Of a stretch of 64,000 nt of DNA, positions 19,490 through 31,909 are shown piece after piece (within the stretch, counting starts at the first letter, position 1; every line of letters starts with the position of its first letter). The DNA lies in the NCBI RefSeq assembly GCF_010183535.1, contig NC_071328.1, forward strand, positions 12,896,001 to 12,960,000. The letters are read 5' to 3'. The stretch is from Caenorhabditis remanei (taxonomy: Eukaryota > Nematoda > Chromadorea > Rhabditida > Rhabditidae). The position numbers and the translations under genes are program-made. The notes below the pieces were generated by a model. That model saw only the letters and a program-made list of their open reading frames with translations. It was not told the DNA's origin and ran no database searches.

Positions 19490-20230
19490 AACCGAGTTCA
19501 TCCCATATTTGATTTGTTTCAGAGTGTGAATTGTTGCACAGCGTAGACCAATCCAAGTGCTTCCAGTTCGATAGCAGCATAGTTTCGTTCATTTGTGTAG
19601 TATAGTCGACTTGCATACGCCACGACACGAAGATTCTTCCCTTCCTTATCTTATTGTTGCTACAGCACTGCTCCAACTCTTTTTCCGGAACTGTCAACTT
19701 TAATCACGAACGACTTTCCCAGTTGAGGTTACACCAAAACTGGTTCTGAAGTGAGTGCTTCTTTCAGCTTTTCAAATGCTTGCGCTCTCTCGGTAGTCCA
19801 TTCAAATTTCACATTCCTTTTGGTTAACTCCAGGGTTGGGACGGCTATCTTTGAGAAAATTTTCACAAACCGGCGATAGAAAGAACTCATTCCAATGAAT
19901 GCTTGGACATTCTTGACTGTTCTTGGAACGGATACTCCTTTACGGCTTGTGTCTTGGCTGGATCAGGTTTCAGGCCATCCTCTGATACGATAAATCCCAA
20001 AAATACAATGTGGTCTCTTGCAAATTTTGATTTATCTGTTTTTAGCTTCATCCCGATTCCTTCGATCTTCCCCAGGACTTCGTCGATATGCTAAAGATGT
20101 TCTTCTGCTGTGCTGGATATCATGATGAGATCGTCAATGTAGACGAAGATTCTGGCTTTCAAAGTTCCCGGAGATCCTTTGAGACCTATCGGCATTCGGA
20201 GGGACTCGAAAGCACCCAAAAAGCAGGCAA
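19490..20230 (-). pseudogene. Decayed Ty3/gypsy pol fragment (RT and RNase H)
   Basis: Minus strand from 20230: ESLRMPIGLKGSPGT, then VYIDDLIMIS, the xxDD catalytic box of reverse transcriptase. A stop follows at about 20090, then HIDEVLGKIEGIGMKL, FLGFIVSEDGLKPDPAK and, after frameshifts, SFYRRFVKIFSKIAVP and the RNase H-like SRLYYTNERNYAAIELEALG. The order is that of Ty3/gypsy pol, but gag, protease and integrase are not seen. Several stops and frameshifts show it is inactive. The LTR-like block at 17290-17605 could belong to the same family. Confidence 0.8.
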
Positions 20231-20231
20231 C

Positions 20232-20404
20232 TACTAAAGGGTTCCCATCATCAATCAACTCACATTCCCCCACTAACACTAATTGATCTCAGCATTATCT
20301 CACTGTATATAGATTGTGTCATATTTTGCGCATGCCGATACTCGAATAAAATCGATTGAATCTTGTATCAATAATTTATTTACAAACATTTCTGTTTCAG
20401 ATCA
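20232..20404 (+). repeat. Inverted-orientation copy of the chitin-binding gene's 3' end
   Basis: From CTACTAAAGGGTTCCCATCA to the TTTCAGATC near 20400, the plus strand matches the minus strand of 43262-43085, which is the stop codon, 3' UTR and AATAAA of the chitin-binding gene. Identity is high (CACTGTATATAGATTGTGTC and TTTTGCGCATGCCGATACTC are exact). The copy abuts the gypsy fragment on its left and ends about 20 bases before the xpg-1 stop. Confidence 0.9.
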
Positions 20405-20423
20405 TTCAATACGGTTAGTAATC

Positions 20424-23400
20424 TTAAAACTCATCAAACGAATCATTAGAACTGCTTTCTTCTGATAGATTCAGATCTTTTTGAACTTTCGTTGTCTTCG
20501 CTCCACCTCTTCCTCTTCCACCACGTCCTCTACCTCGACCTCTTCCACGTGTCACTTTCGGTTCAGCAGCTATCACTTTTTCCTTCTTTCTTTTCTTCAC
20601 TTCCACTACTTCTATCTCTTTTTCTTCTTTCTTCTCTTCAACCACTCCAATCGCTCGTTTTCTTATCGTTTCCAATGCATCCACCACCTTTTTCGACCAT
20701 TTCAACTCAAGAGAACTATCAAGTTTTTGAGCAAAAAATCGATCCAATCTCATCTGACTCCGCCCACCGGCTTGAAGAAATGTATTCCATTTCCCGAATG
20801 CGTCGAATGAATTCTGTTCTTCGTGATGTTGAGAACGATCCGGCCATTGGAGACGTTGATGAAGAATCTGGCGAATCAATGGAATATTCATTTGACGCCA
20901 TCGGAATTTTTCAGATGACCCGTCGACGAGTGGGTGGAGATAGGCATGCACAGCGTCGTGATTGGAGCACACCTGAAATTTTTATGTTCGGAAAAATTCA
21001 GAATTTTTCGTGAATTTCTCTTACATTTTCAATCAAATCCTTCTCATTCGCCTCGATTACATGCCTCCTTAATATCATCGCCTTCCGACTGACACTACGC
21101 TTCTCATCTGGAGATGTTAGAAACAAATGACCCACTTTTTCGAGAAGTTTCAGAATCTGAAATGTTCGAATTAGGAATTTAAAGAAAATCGAATCTTCTC
21201 ACTCGTTTCTCCACTAATTCCAAATTTTCCAACTGATCCGTTCGACATTCAACAAATTCTGAAACCAGCTCGAGTGCTCCGATGGCTCCAACTTTCACAA
21301 GTCCTGAACTGTAATCTCCGCCAGAAAGGAGTGCGATTGAGATGAAATCTTCGCGTTGGAGGCCTGAAAATTCCCTATCTTTCGAGTGCCTAGGGTTACG
21401 GTAGCTTTGTCGTAAAGTGTGATTCATTGTGCAAACACCGCAGCCTCAGAATGCGGACTTTTCCGAAAATTCATATTTTTTGAGAAAATATATCGAAATT
21501 CGCAAAAATTTAGTGTTTTTATCGAATTTTTCATAGTAAACAGTCCGATTTTTCATTTTTACACCTAAAAACCTACAAAAAAGCCGACATTTCTCGCGAT
21601 TCACCGCTTTGTCGTAAAATGTGATGCATTGTGCAAACATCGTCACGTCAGAATGCGGACTTTTCGGAAAATTCTTAATTTTTGTGAAAAAAAGATGGAA
21701 ATGCGCAGAAATTTAGTGTTTTACATCGTTTTACATTAATAAGAATTAATTTCGAAATTTCGGTGCTGTTCGCACAATTGGACAGAAGATAATTTACAGA
21801 TTACGGGGTTTTCTCTGATTAAAAAAAAAATAAAAATTAGTGGCGAGTTTACCGAATTTAAACGAAAAAAAAGGCGAAAATCGGTTAAAATCTTCAAATG
21901 CGAACGGTGGGATTACTGTAGATGTCGTCAGATCTTGTGCACACCCCGCAAACACAATCACGTCAGAATGCAGACTTTTCGAAAAATTCATCCTTTTTTC
22001 GTAAAACTAGATAAAAATTCGAAGAAATTTAGTGTTTTCATTGAATTTCTTATCGAATTGTGTGAAATTTATAACAAATTTTCATTTTTACACCTTTTTC
22101 CACCTAAAAACCCACAAAAAAGCCGACAATTCTCTCGATTCGCCGCCGTCTTCTCCCCATATCTCTGAACCCGTCGATTCTTCGCAAACATGTGCCGATA
22201 GACATGTTTCACACCAAACGCCCACACATCACTATCATCACTGACAACTCCGTCGACAAGGCCGAGCCGTTCCAGCTCCACACATTGAGCTTCCGCTTCT
22301 CCGGGCGCTTCGATCCACGGAATTCCAGCGTTAGTGAGGAATTCTTGAAGATCTCGATAGAGTTCCGGAGTTTTCTCATTGTCATCGTCGTAATTCAGAT
22401 GAATGTAGTCGTCGTTGAGATTGAGATTCTGAGTTGCTGTGGAAGTTGAGGGAACGTCGTTTCTCTGCGGGTCCCAGTCTTCTTCTATTTCATCTTGGTG
22501 CTTCTTCAAACTCGACATTTTTTCGTCGAGATTTTTCGATGCGGACTCCAAAAGCATTTTCTGAAGATCCATCTCATCGTCGGAAACCTCTATCAACTCA
22601 TCTTCTTCCTCCTCAATTCTCCTCCTTCTCCTCTCTTCTTCCTTATCTTCAACCGTCTCTGTCCCATAATGTTGTCGTACTCTTTTTCTCGCAATCGCTT
22701 CCAACATTCCCGATTTACTCTGATATCCTCTCTCCTCTTTATCGATTAATCTCTCCTCAATTCTCTCCACAATTTCCTCCCGAACGTCATCTGGCGTCAC
22801 TTCTCGACTCAGCTTCTTCCCTCCGTATTCGACATTAAAAAAGTCTAAAGTCATTTCGAGAGGCGGGGCTTGATATAAATTATCGAATTCTCGTGTCAAT
22901 TCGGGACGAACTTCTTGAATTTCATCGGAATGCGCGTATTTCAAGACATGAGATGTTCCGTCTGGTCCGGTGACGTTGATTTTGTCAGAAGAGTAGACAC
23001 CGGGGGTGGTGGTCGTGGATTTGGCAAGCTGGAAGAATGGGGAATGAGTTTTTTGTAAAAAATTCGAGAATTTTGAGTTTTTTTTTAGGAAAAAACGGAT
23101 TTTTTCCATAGTTGTCAAGGTCAGGGTACTTGGCACCAAAATTCAAATTTTTTTTTGAATTTTTTTTAAGAAAAAATCAAATTTTCTCCTATCATTCAGA
23201 ATTAGAGAAAATTCTGAAAAATCATCAAAAATGTTCAAATTTTTAATTAATTTTTTGAAACCGGGCCTTTCCGGGTTAGACTGGGCCTGAACAAATATGA
23301 AATTTTGAGTCTTTTCAGGAAAAACTGGGGTTTTACGGAAAAATAACTGTTTTTTTCAGTTTTTTAAAACTTTTTTGGCTACAAACCTGTTCAATCTGTG

Positions 23401-25688
23401 CATTTAATCGACCACGTTGGAGCAGTCGCTGCATTTGAAAATTGCTGAAACTCTTGGAATCTTGGGGGATCTGAAAAGTCAAAAATTAGATTTTTTAAGT
23501 GTTTCCACTAGATTTACACTTTTTTTGGTTCAGAAAAAGTGAATTTTGTACTGAGAAATTTGCAAAAATGTAATATTTTTGAAGAAATTTTGAAAAAAAG
23601 TTGGTTAAAACCGGAAATTCAAGCCAAATTAAAATGAAAAAGCTGGTTTTCGGCTGAAAGTATCTCATTTGAGAGTGAGAAAATTTTTTTGATTTTCCGG
23701 TTTTTTTTGAGGTTTTTTGCTTACTTTCAGTCAAAATGAACTTTTTTGACTAAAAATCTAGAAATTTTCAGACTTGTCAAAATCTAAAAATTCGGGGAAC
23801 AAAATAGAGATTCGGAATCAAAAGTTGTGGATTCTAGATTCTAGAAACAGAATACAGCGAAAAATCTCATTTTCCCATTCTTCTTTTTTTCTCCAGAATT
23901 TTGAAAATTTGGGGAAGAAAAAGGATTTTCGGATTTCTCAAAATTCGGGGAAGAAAAAGAGATTCTGAATCAAAAATTGCGGATTCTGATTCAGGGCCTA
24001 AATCGATATTATTCTCCACCCCGTTTTGAACAAAAATTTGAATTTTTTGAAAAATGTCAAATTTTCGACTTGAAAATTAGAATTTAATAAAAATGTAAAT
24101 ATGTATGATAATTTGGACATTTTCGCCATGAATTTTCGAAAATTTTCATAAATTTTTGTTAAAAAATAGGTACCCATTTTTGAATCCGGGCTGGGATGAT
24201 TTTTGCCTATTTTGGTTAAAATTTGAAAAAAACTTCGAAAAATTTTGTGAAAAATTGTGTACATTTTTTGACGATTTTTCGTGTTTTTTGCCCTTAAAAT
24301 TAACATTTTGACTAAAAATCTCAAATTTTTCTGAAATTTTTCCCACTAACCATATCGGGTCTCAATCTGCTATTCCTCATCACTTCTCTCTTCTCCACCA
24401 GACTTCGAATCTCCACTTTTCTCGATGAAAATGGTTTGATTTCCTCCTTCAAAATTTCCTCTTTTTCGACTTCAGGTTCATCAATAATCACATCTGAATC
24501 CTCGTCTGAATCCTCATCTATGTCTCCATAAACCAACTGATCATTCTGATGTGTTTCAGGCCGATTCAAATCAGTACTCGTCGATGGAATATCTTTATAA
24601 ACATCATTTAAAATCACTTTTTTCGACGGACTGATCACTTCTTTTATAGCTTTTTCCAACGCTTCGTTATCCAGCTTCCCACCCGCAATTTCCTTCAATT
24701 TCCCCATTTTTTTCGGATTCTTCAGAATATCGTCATCGTCCTGTTTCTTTTGACGACGAGCCTCAAGAACTTGTCGTTTTAAAGCAGGCACTTGGGGGCC
24801 ATCGAACACAAAAACTGGGCGGATTTTATAGAAAAGAAGTTTCGAAAGACGATTTACGAGGAGACGAAGATGGGGAAATGGCTGATCGGATGGATAAGAG
24901 AGTTGGGCTTGATAGATCCAGATGGAGACGTCTGTGAAATGGACAAATTATCGATTTTTTACGGTTTTAGCAGACTTTTCAAGACGCGGTCTGGATAATT
25001 GGCGCAAAATTCAACATTTCCCAATTTTTTCGAACATTTTTCGTGAAAAAGTCAACTTTTCGACTATTATTCAGAATTAGAAGAAATTCTGAAAAATGAT
25101 CAGAAATGGTCACATTTTCGATAAAAATTCAAATTTTTTTAATTTGGAAAAAAAGGTAATTTTTCGAAGCCGGGTCTTAACAAGTATGAACATTATCGAA
25201 TTTCGACGGATTTTCACTTTTGAGCAAAAATAATGGATTTTCAGCGAAAACTGGGTAAATTTCGGTATTTTTGAGTCGAAACAAGCAGAAATTCCAAAAT
25301 TCCAAAAAAAAATTGAATTTTTCATCGAAAATGTGACCATTTTTTACTATTTTTCAGAATTTCTTCTAATTCTGAACGATAGTCGAAAATTTGACTTTTT
25401 CGCGAAAAAAGTTTCAAAAATTTCAAGAAAATGGAAGAACATGAATTTTGGCGATTTTCAGTGAAAACTGGTTAAAATTTGGCATTTTTGAATCGAAAAA
25501 GACAGAAATTCGTACTTATCTTAAAGAATTTTCAAACTTTTCTGAAAAATTTTGTCAATTTTATTGAAAAATGTGCGAAAATCTAAAAGTTTTCACCTAC
25601 CAATTGCCAATTTCTTTCCTTCCAGGCATTCCAATGGAATTTCTGTCGCAGTTGGCTCTATAATCTTCCATAATCCGGTAATTCCCAT
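20424..25688 (-). CDS. xpg-1: XPG/ERCC5-type structure-specific endonuclease
   Basis: Exons (minus): 25688-25601, 24931-24351, 23470-23387, 23028-22171, about 21363-21203, 21156-21025 and 20972-20424. The protein cuts DNA 3' of the lesion bubble in nucleotide excision repair. The N domain starts MGITGLWKIIEPTATE, with metal-binding D30 in LAIDVSIW and VFVFDG further on. A long acidic spacer (RRRRRIEEEEDELIEVSDDE) precedes the I domain, with EAPGEAEAQC and DGVVSDDSDVW, then the GGDY helix-hairpin motif. The C-terminus is Lys- and Arg/Gly-rich (RGRGRGRGRG) before SFDEF. All joins close in phase except exon 4 to exon 5 (phase 0 against a required 1), where repeats abut the donor. Length exceeds 700 aa, in the XPG rather than FEN1 class. 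Confidence 0.92.
21430..22170. repeat. GTCAGAATGCGGAC repeat array in xpg-1 intron
   Basis: Three units, each with GTGCAAACA..GTCAGAATGCRGACTTTTC and ending in AAAAGCCGACAWTTCTCKCGATTCGCCG, fill the intron between exons 4 and 5. The same family is at 26285-26590 and 30500-30775, and a piece is at 56765-56835. The outermost unit runs right up to the exon 4 donor. Confidence 0.8.
23108..23298. repeat. Degenerate member of the GTCAAGG/GGGCC-type foldback
   Basis: Starts CATAGTTGTCAAGGTCAGGG and ends GACTGGGCCTGAACAAATATG, with arms of AAATTTTT and an AGAATTAGA core seen in other copies (59800, 62040, 25090). It is in the intron after xpg-1 exon 3 and has no clear target duplication. Confidence 0.55.
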
Positions 25689-26046
25689 GACCTAAAAACA
25701 AGAAATTTGAAGAAAAAAGTGTTTTTCTCCTAAAAGTTTAAAAAGATAGAAGATAATCGGAACTCCTCTGAAAATGAATTGAAATTTAATTTAATTTAAA
25801 AAAAAAATTAATTTATAGACCAAATTTCAAAAAAAGAGTGAGAAAATGACCCGAAGAAAAAGACAAAAAAACATAGAATCGAGAAAAAAACTGGACCGGA
25901 AACATTTTTTTGGGGAAAACAAGATAATTTTTGATATTAAAAAGGCAATCAGTATGGCAAAATTCAAGAATTTCAAAAAAAGATCTACATGAAAATGAAT
26001 TGTAAACTAATTATTTCTATTTACATGAATCAGAATCTAGACGAAT

Positions 26047-29000
26047 TTAAAACAAAATATACAGAATTACAGCTACAAAAGTGATATTTGACAAAGAAAA
26101 AGTGAATTTAGAGGATGGGGCGGAACTGGAAGCGAATTGATCTCCATATTTGTCGAGGAGGTCCAAAATGACACCGTTCGTCCATCCGAAACCAGTCTGA
26201 AATTCAAAAAATGAGCATTTTCCGAAAAATTTCGAAATTTTGGTGACAATTTTATCGAATTTCGCTTGAAAAACATATCTAAATCTAAAATCTAATGTCT
26301 AAAATCGGTTAAAATCTCCAAAAGCGAACTGTGGGATTACTGTAGATGTCGTCAGATCTTGTGCACACTCCGCAAACACCATCACGTCAGAATGCGGACT
26401 TTTCGAAAAATTCGTAATTTTTATGTGGAAAAAGATGGAAATTCGCGAAAATTTACTGTTTTATATCAATTTTTCAATCAAGAAGTGCGAAATTTATCAA
26501 AAACTTTCATTTTTATACCCAAAAACCCACAAAAACCCAACGATTCTCGCGATTCGCCGCCGTCCCCATGTCAGAATGCAGACATTTTAGGAAATCATCT
26601 ATATTTTGCGAGAAAACTATGTTTTTGCGATTTTTTTGGCGATTTCGCTACAAAACCTCTTACCTGAACTTCATACTCTCCACCACCTCCACCAGAAGTC
26701 TCCTCCGTGTGCGGCGTCACATTGTACTTCTCAAACATTGCATGAGTTCTGATAAACGATTGATATGTTCCAGTTAACCATGAAGTCGCCATTTTCTCAG
26801 CGACTTTCATTAATTTCAGGTCTCCAGTTGTACGGAAACCTTCGATAACCATATGGATCATTGGGGGCCACGCGTTCTCCTTGTCCCACTGCTGGGAACT
26901 GCTCATAGCGAGAGAAGTGGGGAGGCCTTTCTTGAATTTTAGGACTCCTTGGCGCTAAAATTGTTTTAAAATGTTGAATTTGGCTGTCATTTTCTGAAAG
27001 TGTTACCTCTAAATAATCATGAACTCGATGGGGAACCTCATCATCCTCATCATAGCATTTGGCATATAATGGAACTGCATTCGACACATAATATTGATTC
27101 GAATGGGTCTTTAACTCGATATCATAGTCATACCAAATGCCATCAGTCTCATTCCAATGCAACTCTCGCATCTCTTTCTTCGCCCACGTGTATCTCTGCT
27201 CGAACACTTTTACTTTTTTGAAATTTCCAGCGATTTCATAGAGACTTGCGAGGATTCGTGCGTTGGCACACATGAAGGCGTTCAAATCGGCAGGGACGAT
27301 ACTCCAGGTTCTGGAAAAATCAATATTGGAAACCTTTTTTAAAAAACTGCACGGTCTCCCACACAGCGGAAAAGAACTGCAAGAAACTTGACATCGATTT
27401 TTTAACGTTTTAATTCAATTCTCTTATTTTTTTCACTGAAAATGCAGTATTTTCAGCTTTTCAGACGTCGCGATGGATGAAAACAGAATCCCATTCATCA
27501 GAATTGTGTAAAATTAAATTTTCTATCTAATGAGCCAAAAACGTGAATTTTGGCTAGAAATTGGCTTTTTTGATACAGAAAAACCGATTTTTCAGGCAAA
27601 ATAACAGTTTCGAACAAAAATTGCAGAAAATGTACTCTGGATGCTCTGAAACTGTAACAATTTTGGCTGAAATGGCTGAAAATCCCATATTTCTGAAAAT
27701 CGGGTTTTCTGTATCAAAAAAGTCAATTTCTGACCAAAATTCACGTTTTCTGGCTCATTAGACAGAGAATTTAATTTTGGATGAATGGGACCCTTTTTCA
27801 TCCATTGCGACGTTTGAAAACCTAAAAACACTGCATATTCAGTGCAAAAAATAGAAGAATTGAATCGGCTTCACGTTTCTTGTAGCTATTTTTCGCTTTA
27901 CGGAAGACCGTGTTAACTGAAAATCTGAATATACCTAATAGAATCCATCCGATGCAAATTATCTCCATTCTGTGAGAACCATCTCGTCGAGAAATCCCAA
28001 CCAGTCTCGGCAGCCGACGCAATCTCACTCCACATTCGAATCTTCTCTGCATCCGTCTGCAAATGCTCCGCGAGTTCTGAATCCTCTCGATAAGATTCCG
28101 GACGTGGCACTTTCAATTGCGCTTTATATTGATAATAGGGGAATTGTTTGACGCCGTCCTTGTCTGTAAACCATTCCTGTCGATTTTTGATCCAGAATTC
28201 GTATTCTTTGTCAAGAGTCGGCAGGATTTCCATGACAAAGTCGAGATCTCCGGTACTCATGTAGTATTCGTAGACCATTGGGGTGAGAAGAGGCGGTTGG
28301 GAACGAGTGAGGTAGTAGACACGACCACCGTTCGGCACGAAGCCATGACTGAAACATTTTCAGTGAAAATTGGAGACTCAGCAGGTTTTAGTAATGAAAA
28401 AATAACAAAAAATTTTGATATTTCAGGTATTTTTTGTCTGAAATACACATTTTTGGAGTCAAATGTCAGTAGGAAAGCAGTTTTTTTTTATAAATTCGCA
28501 CTGAAAAACTTGATTTTTAGCATTGGAAGTTGTAAAAGAAAAGTTTTTTGCAAAGGTTCACAAATTTATATCACAAATTGGCGAGTTAGCAGGTTTTATT
28601 AGCTAGACACAGTTCTTACAACTGCGCTCCACCGAAATTCCTTGAAAATGTCTCTTTTTCTCTGAGTCTCTCAATTTCGCCCACAATTTTCTACGGTTTC
28701 GGTGGAGCGCGATTGTAAGAAGCGTGCAATGCTGATAGCAATGAAAAAAAGTTTTTAATTCTTGATATTTCAGGTATTTTTCGTGTGAAATACACATTTT
28801 TTGGAGTCAAAGGTCAGTAAAAACATTTGCTCAGGCAACTCAATATTAGTCTAATCCTACAACCGCATCAATCTAATCACAATCTAATTAGATTAGTGGA
28901 TTTTGCTTGCGCAAACTTCGATCGCGCCAGGATCCAAGAATAAGTCAGTACAAAACGCGCAAAATTTCTTTCAATTTTTATTTTAATGTTTTTTTTCCAA

Positions 29001-31909
29001 GTTTTAATTCTTTATTTATGTCTCGAAAGTCTGTGAAATCGCTGCGAATTAATTTCGTTTGCGGTTTTATCATCTTTTTCACGATTTTCAATTAATAAAA
29101 ATTTTATTTTTCGGTATGGCTCTTCAAGTCTTCAACTGCAGTCTTCACTCTTCCGCAACTTCCATTTGGTTTGGAAGAAAAGTCAACATTGTGATGAAAT
29201 CACGAATAAATTCTTAGGTAAGCAAATTGTTTCTCTTACAATTAACCGTGAATAATAGTTCACTGCTCAGGTATAATCGTCTACCTCTTCTACATCAGCG
29301 CTCTCTACACAAGCTTCGTAAAAAGTGTTTCTTTGTGAGTTCAGAAATCAAACCGCTTTTTGGTAATTTCGTTCATTTTACAGCAAAATTCGCTGAGTGG
29401 ACGTCCGGACGACAATGGACAGCAGCGGGGGCAGAGAACAACTATGACTTTTTCCACTTCCATTGCAATGGATTTTCGACTAATTTCTAATTTTTATTTT
29501 CTGTATAATTTTCTATATTTTTTGTACATTTCGATTGTAAAAACTCTTGTTTTTAATTTGAATAAATTTACTATTTCTTTTTTACCTAAAGAATTTTCAA
29601 ATGTTATGACTAGTTACACAAGATTTCACATCAATCTAATGAGACGGCGCATTAATCTTACAAGATTGCTCATCAATCTAATTAGACGCGGCATTAATCT
29701 AATCATGCCAACATTCAAGCTAATCTAACTGATGCCGCGTCTAATTAGATTGATATTCAGTTGCCTGAGTGGGAAGTAGTTTTCTATAAATTTGCACTGG
29801 AAAACTTGATTTTTGGGTCAAATATTACCTGAAAATTTGATTTTTAGCATTGGAAGCTGAAGAAGTAAAGTTTTTGGCACATTTTTACAAACTTTCAGGA
29901 TTTTTTCTACGAAACTTCAAAAATACTGTTTTAAAATAGTATTTTCAATGAATTTGGGATAAAAATTCAGAAGTTTCGTAGAAAAAAAGTTTAAAATCTC
30001 AGTTTTTCGTCGCTGAAAATGTTCCGCAGAGCCATTTTATCTAAATTCGGGGCAGTATCCTCTATTATGAACGGATATTTATTAATTCAAAAGTCCGCGA
30101 ATTCATCATCTCCGATTCACATGATTGCGAGTTTTGCAAAATGTGTTTTTTTTTTGATTCTTTGAATCTCTACAAAATCCGCCCCCAGATCTCATTCTGA
30201 TGCAATTTCTTCCAATTTCCCCAAAATACCGGGAGTTCAATATCCCGATTGTACCGAGGACATCAGTACCCGCACCACACCTTAATTCGAATCACAAAAA
30301 ACGAACGAATAGGGTCACATGATAGACGCATGTCCATTCTAAGTGTGAGTCCATCAATCAACCAATTCTCTCCACTCGTTATCACTTGATACCAGTGTCA
30401 ATTTGATAAGAATTTTTGAAGAAGACGAGGAAATCTTTTTGTTTATGAACTTTTTTGAGGAAATTTTGAAAAGAATGTGATGAGAAAAACGAGTTCAGAG
30501 ATATGGGCGGCGAATCGCGAGAATCGTCGGTTTAACAGGCGGCGAATCGCGAGAATCGTCGGTTTTTTTGTGGGTTTTTGGGTATAAAAATGAAAGTTTT
30601 TGATAAATTTCGCACTTTTTGGTTGAAAATTCGATATGAAACAGTAAATTTTCGCGAATTTCCATCTTTTTCCAAAAAAAAATTACGAATTTTCCGAAAT
30701 GTCCGCATTCTGACGTGATGGTGTTTGCGGAGTGTGCACCAGATCTTACGACATCTACAGTAATCCCAATGAAAAAAACCTACTTATCAACCATATATCC
30801 TAAATTCTTGATGACTCCCCGAGCAGTTTCATACATTTCCGAGAATAATAGTCCTTTTAATATCCAGAATGTGTCCCTGAACAATAAATATTGAAGGTTT
30901 CCATCCTATTAGTAAATACCAATAATAAAATTCTAAAAACCGCCCGCCAGGAATAATAAATGGATGAGGAACGTATAGCAGGGAATAGTGGTCTTGTCGA
31001 TGTTTTACGTCGTCTCGGACCTGAAAGAACTCATTTTTCCTCATTTTTTCAGCCTAAATTCCCCTGAAAAATCACCCACTTTTCTACACAAATCCTTCCA
31101 AATGCGATGCAAATGCAACGCCCATCGCCGATGATGATAATCATGAATATTCAAAAAATTCGATGGAAAATCCACCCAATCATCGGGAAACCACTCGACA
31201 AGCTCACTTCCAGGTGGATTGAAGTGAGAAGTCACGAATTCTCGGAGAATAATCATATCGGATGTTCGATCGCCGAGCTCGTCAAAGTGCCGCAGTGTTG
31301 TGACTGAAATTTCTCCTTTTTTTTGTGATTTTTTATGATTTTTCGATAAAAACCTGTATTTTCTAAACTAATTTGAACAGACATTCCAACTTTTTCGAAA
31401 TTTTTCGAAAGTCACGTGGTGTAATTCAATTATCTCTCCTTTTTTCCGTTTTGAAATGTCAAAATTGTCTCTTTTATTGGTTTTTCGGTCTTGAAGGAAT
31501 GTTCTCTGATTTTGACCCCAAGGCTACACGTAGCTACACGACAGTTGCTCAGAAAATCGGAAATTTCGGATTTTCTGTCGCAAAAATCCAATTTTTAAAT
31601 TCAAAATTTTAATTAAAGATCTCTAAAGAATACAATCACACCTTTTGCAAAAACCGGTCTCTGCGGCGATAAAGATAACAAAGATATTGTCTCAAAAATA
31701 ACAACAGAATCAAACACCTCTCCTCACTTGGATCATATTTAAGTGACATATCGACGAAATGTTTCGAATCTGGAAACATGTGAGAATCTTGAACGGTTTG
31801 AAGAATCGGCCCATTGCAGTAGATCTGTCTAAAAAACAAAGAATCCTCTCGAGCTGTGTCGAAACTTCCAGAAAACTCACGCTAGGAGGTTGATAACAGT
31901 GTAAAGCAT
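26047..31909 (-). CDS. tre-1: Trehalase (GH37), 568 aa
   Basis: Nine exons (minus): 31909-31881, 31828-31728, 31303-31080, 31020-30920, 30876-30784, 28348-27935, 27310-27007, 26954-26664 and 26196-26047, all joining in phase. The enzyme splits trehalose into two glucoses. Signature 1, PGGRFLEFYYWD, starts near residue 142 and is completed across a splice. Signature 2, QWDKENAWPP, is near residue 444, followed by the glycine loop SGGGGGEY and GFGWTNGV. The short hydrophobic N-terminus (MLYTVINLLA) suggests secretion, and the C-terminus ends in a hydrophobic stretch (ITFVAVILYILF) as in GPI-anchored trehalases; both are inferences. Intron 5 (30783-28349) is swollen by repeats. It shares a promoter region with dad-1. 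Confidence 0.93.
26285..26590. repeat. GTCAGAATGCGGAC repeat in tre-1 intron 8
   Basis: Carries the GATGTCGTCAGATCTTGTGC and CACGTCAGAATGCGGAC landmarks and the CGATTCTCGCGATTCGCCGC end. It lies between exons 8 and 9. Confidence 0.8.
28602..28740. repeat. GCGCTCCACCG foldback, copy 1
   Basis: CAGTTCTTACAACTGCGCTC on the left pairs with GAGCGCGATTGTAAGAAGCG on the right. The core holds the sequence CTCTTTTTCTCTGAGTCTCT. In tre-1 intron 5. Confidence 0.85.
28830..29772. mobile_element. Foldback/TIR element of about 940 bp in tre-1 intron 5
   Basis: CTCAGGCAACTCAATATTAG on the left and TGATATTCAGTTGCCTGAG on the right form terminal inverted repeats. Inside both are repeats of CATCAATCTAATTAGA. 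The 600-base core has no clear ORF. The flanks on either side resemble each other and the sequence at 28440-28560, so it sits in a local duplication. Confidence 0.7.
30500..30775. repeat. GTCAGAATGCGGAC repeat, inverted copy in tre-1 intron 5
   Basis: GGCGGCGAATCGCGAGAATC is present twice in a row at the left end and the rest matches the family in inverse orientation, ending with GATCTTACGACATCTACAG. Confidence 0.8.

Noticed and set aside
20481..21013. Long Phe/Ser/Leu-rich plus-strand frames
   Set aside because: Antisense shadows of the Lys/Arg/Glu-rich C-terminal exon of xpg-1.
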